NCBI GenBank assembly: GCA_028554795.2
Contig: JAPYKE020000033.1
Span: 4,507,501 to 4,571,500 of the forward strand
DNA from: Sinohyriopsis cumingii
Lineage: Eukaryota; Mollusca; Bivalvia; Unionida; Unionidae
Reading direction: 5' to 3'
DNA length: 64,000 bases
This document shows, piece after piece, positions 22,668 to 31,042 of this stretch. The notes below the pieces were generated by a model, which was not told the DNA's origin, searched no databases, and saw only the letters and a program-made list of their open reading frames with translations. Position numbers and translations under genes: made by a program. Numbering within the stretch: position 1 is the stretch's first letter; each line of letters begins with the position of its first letter.

Positions 22668-23010
22668 TAAGAAACATAAAATTGATCTTACCTAGATCAT
22701 GACCAAAAGAAACAACGCGCGGACCTAAAAGAAACACTCACTCACTTTTTGTATGCTACCCATCACTATTTTAAAATTTTTTATAAATCACTTCAATAGA
22801 CTATTTACATACGCAAAGCAATCCAATCTAACCCCAAATCTACACCTCAAACACCAAAAAAAAAGACATCATTTTAATCTACTATCCATACCAACTTACT
22901 TAAGCACTTACAAACACAAACACACAAACACATACCCTCACATTTTTAAAAAAAAAGAGTTAGTGTTTATTTTCACACTACTCTACCTACACACATTGGC
23001 AAATCGATCG
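22668..23010. other. AC-rich spacer between S2 and S3
   Basis: It contains a partial motif copy (GCGCGGACCTAAAAG near 22717) and low-complexity ACAAACACACAAACAC sequence near-identical to the stretch upstream of signal 2, consistent with a duplicated cassette. The open frame at 22753-23025 on the plus strand is low-complexity and not counted as a gene. Confidence 0.55.
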
Positions 23011-23015
23011 TTATT

Positions 23016-23052
23016 TCTTTTCTAGAGTATTGGGGTAGCCCTGAAAAGGGCT
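23016..23052 (-). terminator. histone-type mRNA 3' end signal 3
   Basis: Minus strand: AGCCCTTTTCAGGGCT (23037-23052), then ACCCCA, then GAAAAGA (23016-23022) 14 nt from the stem. It lies 30 nt past the stop of the S3 gene. The downstream region is nearly identical to signal 2, again pointing to cassette duplication. Confidence 0.8.
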
Positions 23053-23082
23053 GTTTTTTTTGTTTGCTATGGCATTCTTTTT

Positions 23083-23472
23083 TTAGTTTCTAAGAATGCG
23101 ATGTCCTCTGAGGATAGACTTTCTGGCGATAGGTCTGCTTCTTCGGAAAGAGAAGAAGAACTCTTTGGTGTCGATACGACAATCGACAAAGCCTCTGTCA
23201 GCTTCAGGTTGCTGCTGCTGTTGTTGTTGTTGTTGTTGCTGCTGTTGCTGCTGTCTCTGAAGTCTGTACTTCTCTGTCCATTCTTCTTTTTCCCTGTTCA
23301 TTTCTTCTCTGAAGAGCTCTTCTATCAGGTCTTCAGTGATTTTTAACATTCTCACATTCTCTATTTCTTCTGGCTTCGGTATCAGACTGTGTATGACCCT
23401 ATGCAAATTCACGTAGGCTTCGTTGAGCTTAGCTAGTTTGGAACACATCTTCGTAGGAGGATGAGTCGACAA
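23083..23472 (-). CDS. terminal helical protein S3 with polyglutamine (129 aa)
   Basis: Unknown family. Helical N-terminal two thirds (LAKLNEAYVNLHRVIHSLI; LIEELFREEMNREKEEWTEK), then an uninterrupted run of about 17 glutamines and a basic C-terminus (FRRSRPIARKS). Third member of the cassette series. The Q run is a CAG/CAA-type repeat likely to vary in length. The right-end gene at 36418-36995 also has a helical/coiled-coil and polyQ structure, so both ends of the element carry related designs. Confidence 0.65.
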   Translation of the reverse strand: MSTHPPTKMCSKLAKLNEAYVNLHRVIHSLIPKPEEIENVRMLKITEDLIEELFREEMNREKEEWTEKYRLQRQQQQQQQQQQQQQQQPEADRGFVDCRIDTKEFFFSFRRSRPIARKSILRGHRILRN

Positions 23473-23499
23473 TGGATGGTTAGACTGGAAACAACCCGG

Positions 23500-23540
23500 T
23501 TCTTAAAGTCAAAGCGCGGACGTGAAGGAAAACATCCCCC
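23500..23540 (-). promoter_or_regulatory. promoter of S3: conserved motif plus TATA-like box
   Basis: The motif AAAGCGCGGACGTGAAGGAA with following ACATCCCCC (23511-23540) is next to GACTTTAAGAACC on the minus strand (23498-23510). The TATA-like element is weaker than in S2. Confidence 0.6.
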
Positions 23541-23667
23541 ACACGGTTTTCGAGCCGCAACGTTCAGTGAGTGTCATGCGAGGGATAGTAAGAAATGAAA
23601 GAGCATCAATCCAACATTCTTATAGCTAAACAAACCACAAAGGCATTTTTTTCAAAACACAACATTT

Positions 23668-23673
23668 TTTATT
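23668..23673 (-). terminator. poly(A) signal for the capsid block
   Basis: AATAAA on the minus strand, 169 nt past the major capsid stop and just below a short remnant frame. It is the only canonical hexamer I see downstream of the integrase-to-capsid block, and contrasts with the histone-type ends of the neighbouring small genes. Confidence 0.55.
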
Positions 23674-23689
23674 CAAAAATCACTTAATA

Positions 23690-23836
23690 CTAAACAACAA
23701 CTCTAACATTTTTAACAATAATCCAACATGATAACATCAAACAATTTTTTTCAAAACACAACATTTTTTCCACAGTCTCCTCACATTCCATCTTTAAAGT
23801 TTCTCCACTAGGTAAAGAGGGATAACAGTCTTCCAT
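23690..23836 (-). pseudogene. truncated remnant of a small CxxC protein gene
   Basis: ATG at 23836, 5 nt after the major capsid stop, then 48 codons. The first residues (MEDCYPSLPSGE) match the copy C gene at 58345-58689 (MEDCNPSLNGGE), but the downstream helical and Cys/His region is missing in B. It looks like a deletion derivative that may still be translated. Confidence 0.5.
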
Positions 23837-23841
23837 GGTTT

Positions 23842-25155
23842 CTAGTAATCTAGGATGACTTCTCTCAAACTGTTGATTTCTATGGTATTATCGAATTCTG
23901 CATACAGGATGACGTTCACCGTTTCATCAGGGTCTCGGTCTTTAAACTGAATTTCCACACGAATCTGGCCGGATTTTATAGGGTGGAAATGTCCCTCGTC
24001 GCTGCCTTGGTCTGGAGTGAAATCAAAAGCCCACAAAGCGTAGCCTCCTGCATAATCCTCGTACGTAATACCGTGACTGGTATTGGTTCCTAACTGTCCG
24101 GTGGCTTCGTACAGGGACAAGTACGATCTCAAGTAATTCTTCTTGGTAAAGTCAGGTTCGAAAGGTTGGGTACACAAGGTCTTGCCATCGCGACTGACTT
24201 CGATTTTGGACACGCCAAAGTGTTGAAAGTAGAAAGGATTTTTTTCGGCAGCTCCGTTGAAGGATGTATTTTCGACGATACCAACGATCAAACGTTTGGG
24301 TAACTGTCCTTGGAACAGATGATCTTCGATCATGGATCGCTGTCCCTTGGGAATGGTGAAGGTTTTCACTTCCACGCGTCGTATGGGATACTTGGCGGTC
24401 GTTCTGCTCAACGTCTGACTGATGTCGTTTCCCACTTTAGGTAACACTTCCACACGGCGTACGTAGAGTCTGGCTTCTTGGATTTTGGTTTTGTAACCGT
24501 CACTATCAGCCATCAAATGGAAAGCGGCACTGCTACGATTCAGTCTCAGGCGGACATCCACCCCGTTCAGCAAATACTTTTCTTGCAACCACATGTCCAA
24601 ATGCAAACGATCCATCAGTTCTAAACTTGTGTCGACTCCCGTGATTCTCCTTCTTCGTTCTACAAATCCATCATTGTTGTCTTTCTTTTCATCAGTTTCC
24701 AATATTTCAAACTTGGTAGGTTCGTCAGCTTCCCATACCACACAGGCATTGAGATGAGTGTTCTTGGCATCTATTCCGTACGTCAAGAGATTTTCCAGGT
24801 AGGCACGATAAGGGTAAGTATCCATGCTGCTACTGACCAGTTTGTTATTCAAGTACAAGTCCACTCCACTGAACAAGGAATGCATGAAATTGTTGACGGG
24901 AGCTACTGCTTCATCGTCTATAGGACCTCCAGTCTTATCTAGAATTTTGACTTTCAGGTACAAGTAACTGCTATTCAGATCGATGTAATCTTCAGGCTGT
25001 CCTTTGATTTCAAACTCGATGGGAGCGGAATCGGTCAGTGAGGAGACGGGGTGAAATTCCACCCATTGGGATTCTTGCATCGTCATCATCGTGGGGGGCA
25101 TGGCAAACAGGTCCAGTTCCGTCTTGGAACAAGCACAAGACTCTCGGTGCATCAT
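23842..25155 (-). CDS. major capsid protein, double-jelly-roll type (437 aa)
   Basis: It resembles the invertebrate protein family often annotated as F54H12.2-like, which I associate with Maverick/adintovirus major capsids. Visible hallmarks: an N-terminal LDLFAMPPT motif, WVEFHPVSSLTDSAPIEFEI, DYIDLNSSYLYLKVKI, HSLFSGVDLYLNNK, an interior RLYVRRVEV strand, and a C-terminal FDFTPDQGSDEGHFHP plus YAEFDNTIEI strand near the end. Length is typical for the family. The frame is fully open. It is the last large gene of a compact block: 16 nt separate its ATG from the core gene stop. Predicted to form the hexon-like shell of a virion. Confidence 0.88.
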   Translation of the reverse strand: MMHRESCACSKTELDLFAMPPTMMTMQESQWVEFHPVSSLTDSAPIEFEIKGQPEDYIDLNSSYLYLKVKILDKTGGPIDDEAVAPVNNFMHSLFSGVDLYLNNKLVSSSMDTYPYRAYLENLLTYGIDAKNTHLNACVVWEADEPTKFEILETDEKKDNNDGFVERRRRITGVDTSLELMDRLHLDMWLQEKYLLNGVDVRLRLNRSSAAFHLMADSDGYKTKIQEARLYVRRVEVLPKVGNDISQTLSRTTAKYPIRRVEVKTFTIPKGQRSMIEDHLFQGQLPKRLIVGIVENTSFNGAAEKNPFYFQHFGVSKIEVSRDGKTLCTQPFEPDFTKKNYLRSYLSLYEATGQLGTNTSHGITYEDYAGGYALWAFDFTPDQGSDEGHFHPIKSGQIRVEIQFKDRDPDETVNVILYAEFDNTIEINSLREVILDY

Positions 25156-25171
25156 TTTTTTTTGTTCTTCC

Positions 25172-25588
25172 TCAATAATCGAAAACGTCTAAGTCTCGAA
25201 CGGTTCTTCTTTTCTTGGCCTTTCTAGCTTGAAGTCTGGTGAAAGGGTGTTTTCTTCGTCGTCTCTTTCTGCCTTGTCCTTGCTGAATGCCTGACTCGGT
25301 AGCGTGCAGGGCATTTATAGGTGTCTCTCGTTGGCCTAAAATGTCTTTGTCCGTTTGCAGCAAGATATTTTTGCCTGCCCTCATGAAGGCTTCTTTAGGG
25401 TTTTGTTTGTCGATGATGACATTTTGGAGAAATTCTTTGCCTTGCGTCAGTGCCGCATCTTTCAAGGCGTGCAATCCGCGTGTAACCATCGGTTTCAAAA
25501 CTGGGGCCACCGAACGAAAGGCCGATTTTAACATGTCTCCTAAGCCGTGTCCTCGCTGTCGAGCAACCCCTCGGTACACTGGATACAT
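25172..25588 (-). CDS. core/minor virion protein, pX/pVI-like (138 aa)
   Basis: A glycine/hydrophobic amphipathic N-terminus (GHGLGDMLKSAFRSVAPVL), a conserved middle EFLQNVIIDKQNPKEAFMRAG, and a strongly basic tail GRKRRRRKHPF plus RKAKKRRTVRD. This layout is like the adenoviral pVI/pX-type proteins reported from Maverick/adintovirus elements; the assignment is by architecture and position. Start at ATG 25588, 7 nt after the penton stop. Open and intact. All three copies in the window carry it, with the conserved centre least changed. Likely role: membrane-active or DNA-condensing internal virion protein. Confidence 0.7.
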   Translation of the reverse strand: MYPVYRGVARQRGHGLGDMLKSAFRSVAPVLKPMVTRGLHALKDAALTQGKEFLQNVIIDKQNPKEAFMRAGKNILLQTDKDILGQRETPINALHATESGIQQGQGRKRRRRKHPFTRLQARKAKKRRTVRDLDVFDY

Positions 25589-25595
25589 GACTTAC

Positions 25596-26525
25596 TTACG
25601 AGTCGTGAGACAACCGTTTTCGAAAATGGAGTTTCACCGTGACTTTTCCTTTGGTGAATGGAATATTTTGTCCCAGATCTCCTTTTATAGCAATGTTGAC
25701 CGTGTCCAAATACGACTTGCTGACAGGCAAATAGTGAGGATGGACAAATTCGCGGTGGACATGGTAAGTGTTTCCACCTTCCTCGTCAGCGCCCGTGGCA
25801 GAATCTACTTTGAAAGGAATGACACGCAGTAACGGTACGGAGATGTGTCCCACCACGTTGTACTCCACCACATCGGAATACACGAACATCAAATTCAGTC
25901 CTTGGTTCAGTTCTACCGGGGCACGAAATAACTTGCTAAAAGACTCGTTGTCGTAAACGATGGGTAATTCGTTTTTCTTGAGCATGGCCTTTCTCATGTC
26001 CATGTCTCCGCCCAACATGTCAAACAATTCAGGACAAAATAAAATGGACACGAATTTACTTCGTTCAAATTTCATCAAGAAGCGACGAGCTGCTTTGTGA
26101 TACTCCATGGTGACACTTTTGTTGACATGCTCCAAAGCTTTCAGAAACACGACATTAAACCTGGAGGCTATGGTGCTGACCAAATGTTGACCACTAAAAT
26201 AATAGCCTGGGGGAATGAACAAGTGATAGGTGGTGTACTTTTGATTTTGTGTACGGGGTTTTCTTGTCATATTTGACATTGCTATCCATCCACTGTTGCA
26301 TTTGCTCGTCATGAACTTCCACATCAAAAAATTTTGATTGGGAAGGACATTGAGGACTTGGGTCGGGTGAATCATTTCTACTAAAGCCACTTCCTAATGG
26401 GCTTCGTGATCTAACTGGATGGCCTGAGGTAATTTGGCCGTGTAACAACACAACGTGTTCTTGGGAAACACCTCCATGGAACTGTCACTGGGTAAAGTTA
26501 AGTAAAATTGGTTTTGGTGACTCAT
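25596..26525 (-). CDS. penton-like minor capsid protein, one in-frame amber stop
   Basis: The N-terminus (NQFYLTLPSDSSMEVFP...YTAKLPQAI) and EVALVEM.HPTQ motif are typical of the small single-jelly-roll minor capsid partner in these elements. Later features: YYFSGQHLV, LNLMFVYSDVVEYN, LLRVIPF and a C-terminal VTVKLHFRKR. ATG at 26525 overlaps the stop of the membrane gene (ATGA). Codon 44 (26394-26396) is TAG, where copy C has Trp; the rest of the frame (309 codons) is open. The amber may be a real mutation, a base-call error or read through. Downstream Met codons would lose the conserved N-terminus. Confidence 0.78.
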
Positions 26526-26938
26526 AATTCCAGAGTTCTGTGGCTGTCCGAGGGGTTACTGGACGTCAGAGGCGTGTCTCCGTCTAAAATAGGGTTCTGG
26601 TTGTGGTTGAAGTGGTGACTGGCACTGGCACTGAACACAAGGTTCCCGGGGTTCCCGTTCGAGGTGAATTTCAGGGAGGGATTAGGAAGCAGGTAACCGA
26701 TGCAACTGCTCAATAAAATGGTCCACAATTGTTTGTCTCCTTGTTGCAAACTCAAATTGGCGATGGCTGCCCCGATGACACAATACACCACGAAGATTTG
26801 GCAGAAAAAGACGATTTGCGTTTTAGGCACACGTTCTCCACACCACACCCACAAGGGTTGTTTTTGTAAATCTTGCACAGAAGAACTAGGTGAAGGAGGA
26901 GTGGTCGACGTAGCTGCGTCTGCTGTGTGAAAGGGCAT
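26522..26938 (-). CDS. small membrane protein (about 138 aa)
   Basis: Unknown family. An S/T/P-rich N-terminus is followed by two hydrophobic segments, IVFFCQIFVVYCVIGAAIA and LWTILLSSCIGYLLPNPS, predicted as membrane helices with a short loop. The C-terminal 50 residues are polar and N/S-rich. First ATG at 26938, 5 nt after the integrase stop; the stop overlaps the penton ATG. Copy C keeps a broken homologue. Position within the capsid block suggests a virion membrane or assembly role, but this is inference. Confidence 0.65.
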   Translation of the reverse strand: MPFHTADAATSTTPPSPSSSVQDLQKQPLWVWCGERVPKTQIVFFCQIFVVYCVIGAAIANLSLQQGDKQLWTILLSSCIGYLLPNPSLKFTSNGNPGNLVFSASASHHFNHNQNPILDGDTPLTSSNPSDSHRTLEL

Positions 26939-26943
26939 GATGG

Positions 26944-28053
26944 TCACTTCTTTTTATAGTCGATGACTTGCGAAGCGTCGATCCAAGAATCAAAACTGGG
27001 TGGATATCCTTTCCAACGTACTTTGACTTCTTTGACACGTCGTTTGCCCACTTTACGGGTTCTGCGTTCTAGAATGTTTTCGATGTCGTACACGTCGTCT
27101 TCTTTTTTGGTAACACGTTGTAACTCGGGCAAATAAAACGTTCCTTTGAGCACTTCTCCGTTCATGTATTCCAATTTATAGACGGCAGGATGACGGCCAT
27201 GCACTCGTCCAGTGACGCGAAACAATTCGGTCGTCCAGTTAGGTAAGTAACCTTTGTCGAAAGTGCGTTTTGTTTTGCCAATGCGCACCCAATCTCCTAC
27301 GGCCAACACTCCACTTTTCTTGGGGACAGCCCTCGTCGGGGACGTACCAAACAGACGCTCAAACACCAACACTTCGTTGTCGGGAGTCACGTCTTGCGGG
27401 GCACGTCCGATGCTTCGATGGTAAGATTGGTTGTATGCTTGCACCAGGTGCGGTAAGATGTCGATGTACTTCAGAGTGTGGTGATGCGTAAAATATTTCC
27501 ACATGCGTTCTTTCAAAGTGCGTTGAAAACGTTCCACGATGCTGGCTTTGGTTTCGGGATTCTCGGTGGTAAAAAAATGAATGTCACGTTTCTTTAATTC
27601 TTTTTGGAAAGCTTGGTTTAGAAATTCGGTGCCTTTGTCCGTTTGCCATCGAAGAGGGTGACGACCGCTTTGTTTCAACACCCGTTGCAGGGCTCGCACT
27701 AACTCGCTGCTCGATTTGGAAGTCAAGGGCACGACCCAGGCAAATTTGGAAAAGACGTCGATGACACAAAACAAATATTTGTAGCCACGATTGTAGCTGG
27801 CCAAATGAGAGACATAGGCTAAATCGGCTTGCCATTGATGATCGATGCCTTCCACTCGGGTGCGACTTCTGGCAAACTTGCGTCGAATGGGTTTGTGTAA
27901 AGTGTAGGTAGCTTGTTCTTGTAACCATCGTTGCACTTGAGGTAAACGGAGACTTTTCAGTCGAGTTTTGGCAGCACGATACAATTTTTGAACTCCTGCG
28001 TAACCTGCAGGATGGGAGGGATCGTAGTAAATGCTGGCTAAGACTTTTTCCAT
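26944..28053 (-). CDS. retrovirus-type integrase with C-terminal chromodomain (369 aa)
   Basis: Catalyses insertion of the element's ends into DNA. DDE core: D77 in HQWQADLAYV, D139 in WQTDKGTEF, E174 in IVERFQRTLK, with 34 residues between the last two, as in the rve family. The C-terminus (about 311-360) is a chromodomain: VYDIENILERR, KVRWKGYPPSFDSWI, then DASQVIDY. This domain order is typical of Maverick/Polinton integrases. I see no N-terminal HHCC zinc finger. ATG at 28053, 25 nt after the previous stop; open throughout. The 6-bp target duplication at the element ends fits this enzyme class. Confidence 0.93.
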   Translation of the reverse strand: MEKVLASIYYDPSHPAGYAGVQKLYRAAKTRLKSLRLPQVQRWLQEQATYTLHKPIRRKFARSRTRVEGIDHQWQADLAYVSHLASYNRGYKYLFCVIDVFSKFAWVVPLTSKSSSELVRALQRVLKQSGRHPLRWQTDKGTEFLNQAFQKELKKRDIHFFTTENPETKASIVERFQRTLKERMWKYFTHHHTLKYIDILPHLVQAYNQSYHRSIGRAPQDVTPDNEVLVFERLFGTSPTRAVPKKSGVLAVGDWVRIGKTKRTFDKGYLPNWTTELFRVTGRVHGRHPAVYKLEYMNGEVLKGTFYLPELQRVTKKEDDVYDIENILERRTRKVGKRRVKEVKVRWKGYPPSFDSWIDASQVIDYKKK

Positions 28054-28077
28054 TTTTTTTTTGTGTTGGTTGGTGTG

Positions 28078-28722
28078 TTAATAAGACACCCACTCTTGGA
28101 GGATACTACTCTTTTTCTCTTGGGGTACTTTCTTGGATTGCAATGCTTTGCGTGTGCGGCCGGCAATAGGTGTTGAAGAGGAGGAGGATGTCTGAGCGGG
28201 GGATATCGGTTCTTGTTTCACTTCTGTCTTCACTTCTGTCTTCACTTTCTTTTTCTCTTGTGAGGAAGAAGGGGTGGCCATCATCTTTTTAATCCATCCA
28301 ATTCTGGAGGTAGGTGGTGTTGTTAACTTGCGTACTTTTTCTGGTGGAGTTTGAAACCCTTCTTCTTCTTCTCCTTTTTCTGTCTTGGTCACTGGTACTG
28401 GTGGTACTTGTACTGGTACTGGTACTGGTGATGGTGCTGGACTTTTCATCAAGGTCTTAAAATCTTTTAGAGTGGGTACAGCTGTTTCGTCTAAAGCTTT
28501 CTGGTGAAAGAGTTGCAGTCGTTGCAAGAGTTGACCGTACTTTTGCGATTTTTCTGTTTCGGACAAATCTTGGCGATCCATCAAGGACTGCAATTCGTGT
28601 TGTAACTGGGACATTTCGCTCAAATTGGGATTGGGAGGTAAATGCGGGGTGCGTTGTTCTTGCCACCGATGGTATTCCATCCATCGTTTGTAAGGCACTA
28701 AAGCTAGTTTTCGTCCTTCCAT
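28078..28722 (-). CDS. conserved element protein, unknown function (214 aa)
   Basis: N-terminal conserved motif MEGRKLALVPYK and YHRWQEQRTPHLPPNPNLSEMSQL, then a helical region (LQSLMDRQDLSETEKSQKYGQLLQRLQLF), then a low-complexity P/V/T and K/E-rich half with GWIKKMMATPS and a basic TRKALQSKK near the end. All three copies encode it next to the integrase; the N-terminal motif is best conserved. No catalytic motif seen. The helical domain plus disordered basic tail could suit a scaffold or DNA-associated role, which I cannot confirm. Confidence 0.7.
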   Translation of the reverse strand: MEGRKLALVPYKRWMEYHRWQEQRTPHLPPNPNLSEMSQLQHELQSLMDRQDLSETEKSQKYGQLLQRLQLFHQKALDETAVPTLKDFKTLMKSPAPSPVPVPVQVPPVPVTKTEKGEEEEGFQTPPEKVRKLTTPPTSRIGWIKKMMATPSSSQEKKKVKTEVKTEVKQEPISPAQTSSSSSTPIAGRTRKALQSKKVPQEKKSSILQEWVSY

Positions 28723-28729
28723 GGGGTTG

Positions 28730-29159
28730 TCAGGGGTCGATTCTGAGATCTTGGGACTTCCGAAGGCCTTTATATCTTGCTCCCACTAGTCCTCCCAACA
28801 TGGTTCCCAAGACTCCTTTCAGTATGGGGCCTAACAAGAGAGGCAAGATGCCTCCACGTTGGACCAACATCTTCTTTTTTTTGACGAATGGGAATTTTCT
28901 TTTGAACCATTTGGCGAAGAACGTGACGATGTTTGCCTAAGCATTGTTTCTGGTGTTTGGACAAAGGGATCGTGCCTTTCAAAACGTTCAAACAACATTC
29001 GCACACGATATCGATGACCTCTTTGGAGGCCGTTTGAATGAGTTTTTTTCGTAGGGGTGGAGAAGCTTTGGACAGGACAGATAACATGTCCCCATGTTTG
29101 GCTAAACGTGGTGGCAGTCCTTTCCTTTTCTTTCCTTAGGGTTTTCTGGAGGGTGACAT
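28730..29159 (-). CDS. small basic protein with hydrophobic glycine-rich end, frameshifted
   Basis: Homologous genes occur in copies A and C. Middle part: LIQTASKEVIDIVCECCLNVLKG and IPLSKHQKQCLGKHRHVLRQM. The C-terminal half, LVQRGGILPLLLGPILKG followed by a glycine/hydrophobic stretch, continues in another frame after a run of eight T (about 28873-28880). Copy C is open through this point. A second break is a TAA eight codons after the ATG at 29159. The K/R-rich middle with a glycine-hydrophobic end recalls small structural proteins seen in other invertebrate Polintons. Stop at 28730-28732. Confidence 0.65.
28767..28777 (-). promoter_or_regulatory. TATA box for the integrase/capsid block
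   Basis: GATATAAAGGC on the minus strand, about 45 nt before the ATG at 28722 and inside the 3' coding end of the preceding gene. No further TATA box is seen before integrase, membrane, penton, core or major capsid genes, so this may drive the whole block. Confidence 0.5.
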
Positions 29160-29211
29160 CTTTGAATCTTCAGGAGCACCAAAAATACACTGATACCCTA
29201 CTCGGTCACAG

Positions 29212-29226
29212 GCCTTTTTTATACTG
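29212..29226 (-). promoter_or_regulatory. TATA box of the 29159 gene
   Basis: AGTATAAAAAAGGCC on the minus strand, about 55 nt before the ATG. It overlaps the stop region of the upstream basic protein gene (stop at 29219), showing very compact packing. Confidence 0.65.
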
Positions 29227-30169
29227 GAACGCGTCGCCACTGATTGTCTTGACGTCGTATCAATTTGAGGACAGGCATGACACGTCGTGCAGGGGTACGT
29301 AACGGACTAAATCGAGCCAGTTCTTGCTTGGACAAATCCAATAAACTTTGTAACATGCCCGATCTTTCATGGACTTTGATTTTGGGAGAAGGTACTTTGT
29401 GAGCAGCAGCCACTGCAACTAAATTGGAGGGTCCTGCCACTGGGGAAGTTCTTTTGGGGGTCATCAACGGAGAAGTTCTTGGTGTGATCAACGTCTCCAA
29501 GTACTCTTCAGTTCCTGGTGTCATCAACGGAGAAGTGGATGAACGTGAGGATGCCGAAGACGCAGTCACTGCCGTGGCAGGTCGTGGTTTGCGAGTGTAA
29601 GGTTGCGTCCTGGCCGAAGTGCCTCTCTTGCGACTAGTTTTCTTCTGTGGACTTTTCTTTTTCTGGGGACTTTTTTTCTGTTTCTTTTTCTAGGGGCTTC
29701 TTTTCTTTTTCCGGGGTGGTGGTGGTGTCTGGTCAGAGGAGGGTCCTGCCACTGGAGAAGTTCTCCTTGGGGACCTGGTCTTTTTCTTCTTGGGGCTTCG
29801 TTGGACTTTTGTCTTGGGTATAACTTTGGGGGCATTAGGATCCCATCTTAAGAGTGAGCGAATGATGACCCCTCCTAGAGTACCGCTCCCTCCAGGTTTC
29901 AAAATGATTTGTTTTTTGGTTTGAGTGTCGATGCGGGGATCGGCCAGTTGGACCAAAGCGACTTTGTTTCGATCGAAAAAGCGTTGGGTTTGATGAGGAA
30001 TCTGAATGATTCCTTGGAGTAATTGACGTGCCGTCACCGTGAACCATCGTAAGACTTCTTTGAGACTAGCTTCTAAGACACGAGCTCGTGTTTGTGGATT
30101 TTTTTCTCGACTGATGCCATACAAGGCACGAATCAATTTGACGGGAAGATGCGACTGAAGGGACGTCAT
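29219..30169 (-). CDS. basic, repeat-containing protein with one amber stop (about 316 codons)
   Basis: ATG at 30169. Residues 1-120 form a folded-looking domain (LPVKLIRALYGISREKNP; RVLEASLKEVLRWFTVTARQLLQ; RFFDRNKVALVQLAD). Then comes a long K/S/P-rich tract with SPKKKK and RTSPVAGPS repeats, and a C-terminal MLQSLLDLSKQELARFSPLRTP ending near RRQDNQWRR. A TAG at 29690-29692 interrupts a run in which sister repeats have CAG; the frame stays open on both sides. Function unknown. The basic tract suits nucleic-acid binding, for example a virion core or terminal-protein role, but no motif proves it. Confidence 0.65.
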
Positions 30170-30205
30170 GTTCACACTGTGTGAGACAGACGAAAAAGGG
30201 TTTGA

Positions 30206-30217
30206 GGTTTTTATAGA
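30206..30217 (-). promoter_or_regulatory. TATA box of the basic protein gene
   Basis: TCTATAAAAACC on the minus strand, about 40 nt before the ATG at 30169. It overlaps the end of the ATPase gene. Copy A keeps CTATAAAAAC at about 10650. Confidence 0.7.
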
Positions 30218-30966
30218 TTTTTTGATGGGGAGTGAAATGAAGTCGAGGACGGAGACGTGTACAGGACAGGCCCTCCGTCTTGGCACCAGTGGTGAAACAA
30301 GTGGGTACGAAATCGCAAATCCTCGGGGGTCGTAGGTTTCAAATCGACGAGTAAATAGGCGTGTGGCGTTTGAGTGGCATCGTCGTACGCCTGAGTCAGC
30401 CAAGGCGTTCCTAACTGTTTGGCTAAGACTTGCACTTGCGATTTATCTCGAGGGCTTTTAAACAAGACCACGTAATGCGCATTGAGACTGATGGTGCGAT
30501 GGGCTTTACTTTGCTGAAACAAATTTTGGGTGATGTAAACGACACTGGCATTACGGTGATGCCCTTTGCGCGTGAACCACAGTTTAATTTCTTCTTTGTC
30601 TTCTCCTAACATGTCGTCGAAAATGACCAAATGGGTTTGACGGGAGTCAGAGACGATGCCGCCGTCTTCTTTAGGAATGCCTTCCACAAACACGATGGAA
30701 TCGCCTTGACTTTCTCGCAAGAGGTTGTACGCCGATTGCCACTCTTTGTAACACCACACGATCCGTTGAGGTGGCCGATCGATCAAATGATGATTATGTT
30801 CGATCAAACGTTTGACGAATTCGGTTTTGCCTGAACCGCTAGGTCCAGCAATGAGCATGTTAAAGGGATGGCGAAGATACAAAGCCTCCCAACTGGCGCG
30901 ATCTAAGTGTTCGTCGATGACTTTGACAGTAGAGGAAGAGGGAGCAGAGACAGCAGAGGTAGCCAT
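30211..30966 (-). CDS. genome-packaging ATPase, A32/FtsK-like (251 aa)
   Basis: Walker A GPSGSGKTE (residues 41-49), Walker B HLVIFDDMLGE (about 112-122), a downstream VVYITQNLF sensor-like strand and HYVVLFKSPRD. Length and motifs fit the Polinton/adintovirus packaging ATPases that pump DNA into capsids. The chosen start is the ATG at 30966 (MATSAVSAP), about 50 nt below a TATA box; upstream in-frame codons precede that leader. Open throughout, about 70% similar to the decayed copy A version. Confidence 0.9.
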   Translation of the reverse strand: MATSAVSAPSSSTVKVIDEHLDRASWEALYLRHPFNMLIAGPSGSGKTEFVKRLIEHNHHLIDRPPQRIVWCYKEWQSAYNLLRESQGDSIVFVEGIPKEDGGIVSDSRQTHLVIFDDMLGEDKEEIKLWFTRKGHHRNASVVYITQNLFQQSKAHRTISLNAHYVVLFKSPRDKSQVQVLAKQLGTPWLTQAYDDATQTPHAYLLVDLKPTTPEDLRFRTHLFHHWCQDGGPVLYTSPSSTSFHSPSKNL

Positions 30967-31012
30967 TGTGTGAGAAATGTCACTTGTGACACGAAAAACA
31001 AACAAGACAAGA

Positions 31013-31023
31013 GTTTATATACT
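31013..31023 (-). promoter_or_regulatory. TATA box of the ATPase gene
   Basis: AGTATATAAAC on the minus strand, about 50 nt before the ATG at 30966. Copy A has AGTATAAAAATTC at the same position. Confidence 0.7.
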
Positions 31024-31036
31024 TTTTCAGAACACG

Positions 31037-31042
31037 TTTATT
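31037..31042 (-). terminator. poly(A) signal of the membrane-protein remnant
   Basis: The minus-strand hexamer AATAAA overlaps the stop-codon region of the 31038-31402 gene and sits just before the ATPase TATA box. Copy A keeps CAATAAACGTG at about 9831. A canonical cleavage signal is therefore used here, unlike at the terminal genes. Confidence 0.65.

Noticed and set aside
25287-25832. Plus-strand 181-codon frame opposite core and penton genes
   Set aside because: A long shadow frame; the minus-strand genes have clear homologues in copies A and C in the same frame, and the plus frame does not.
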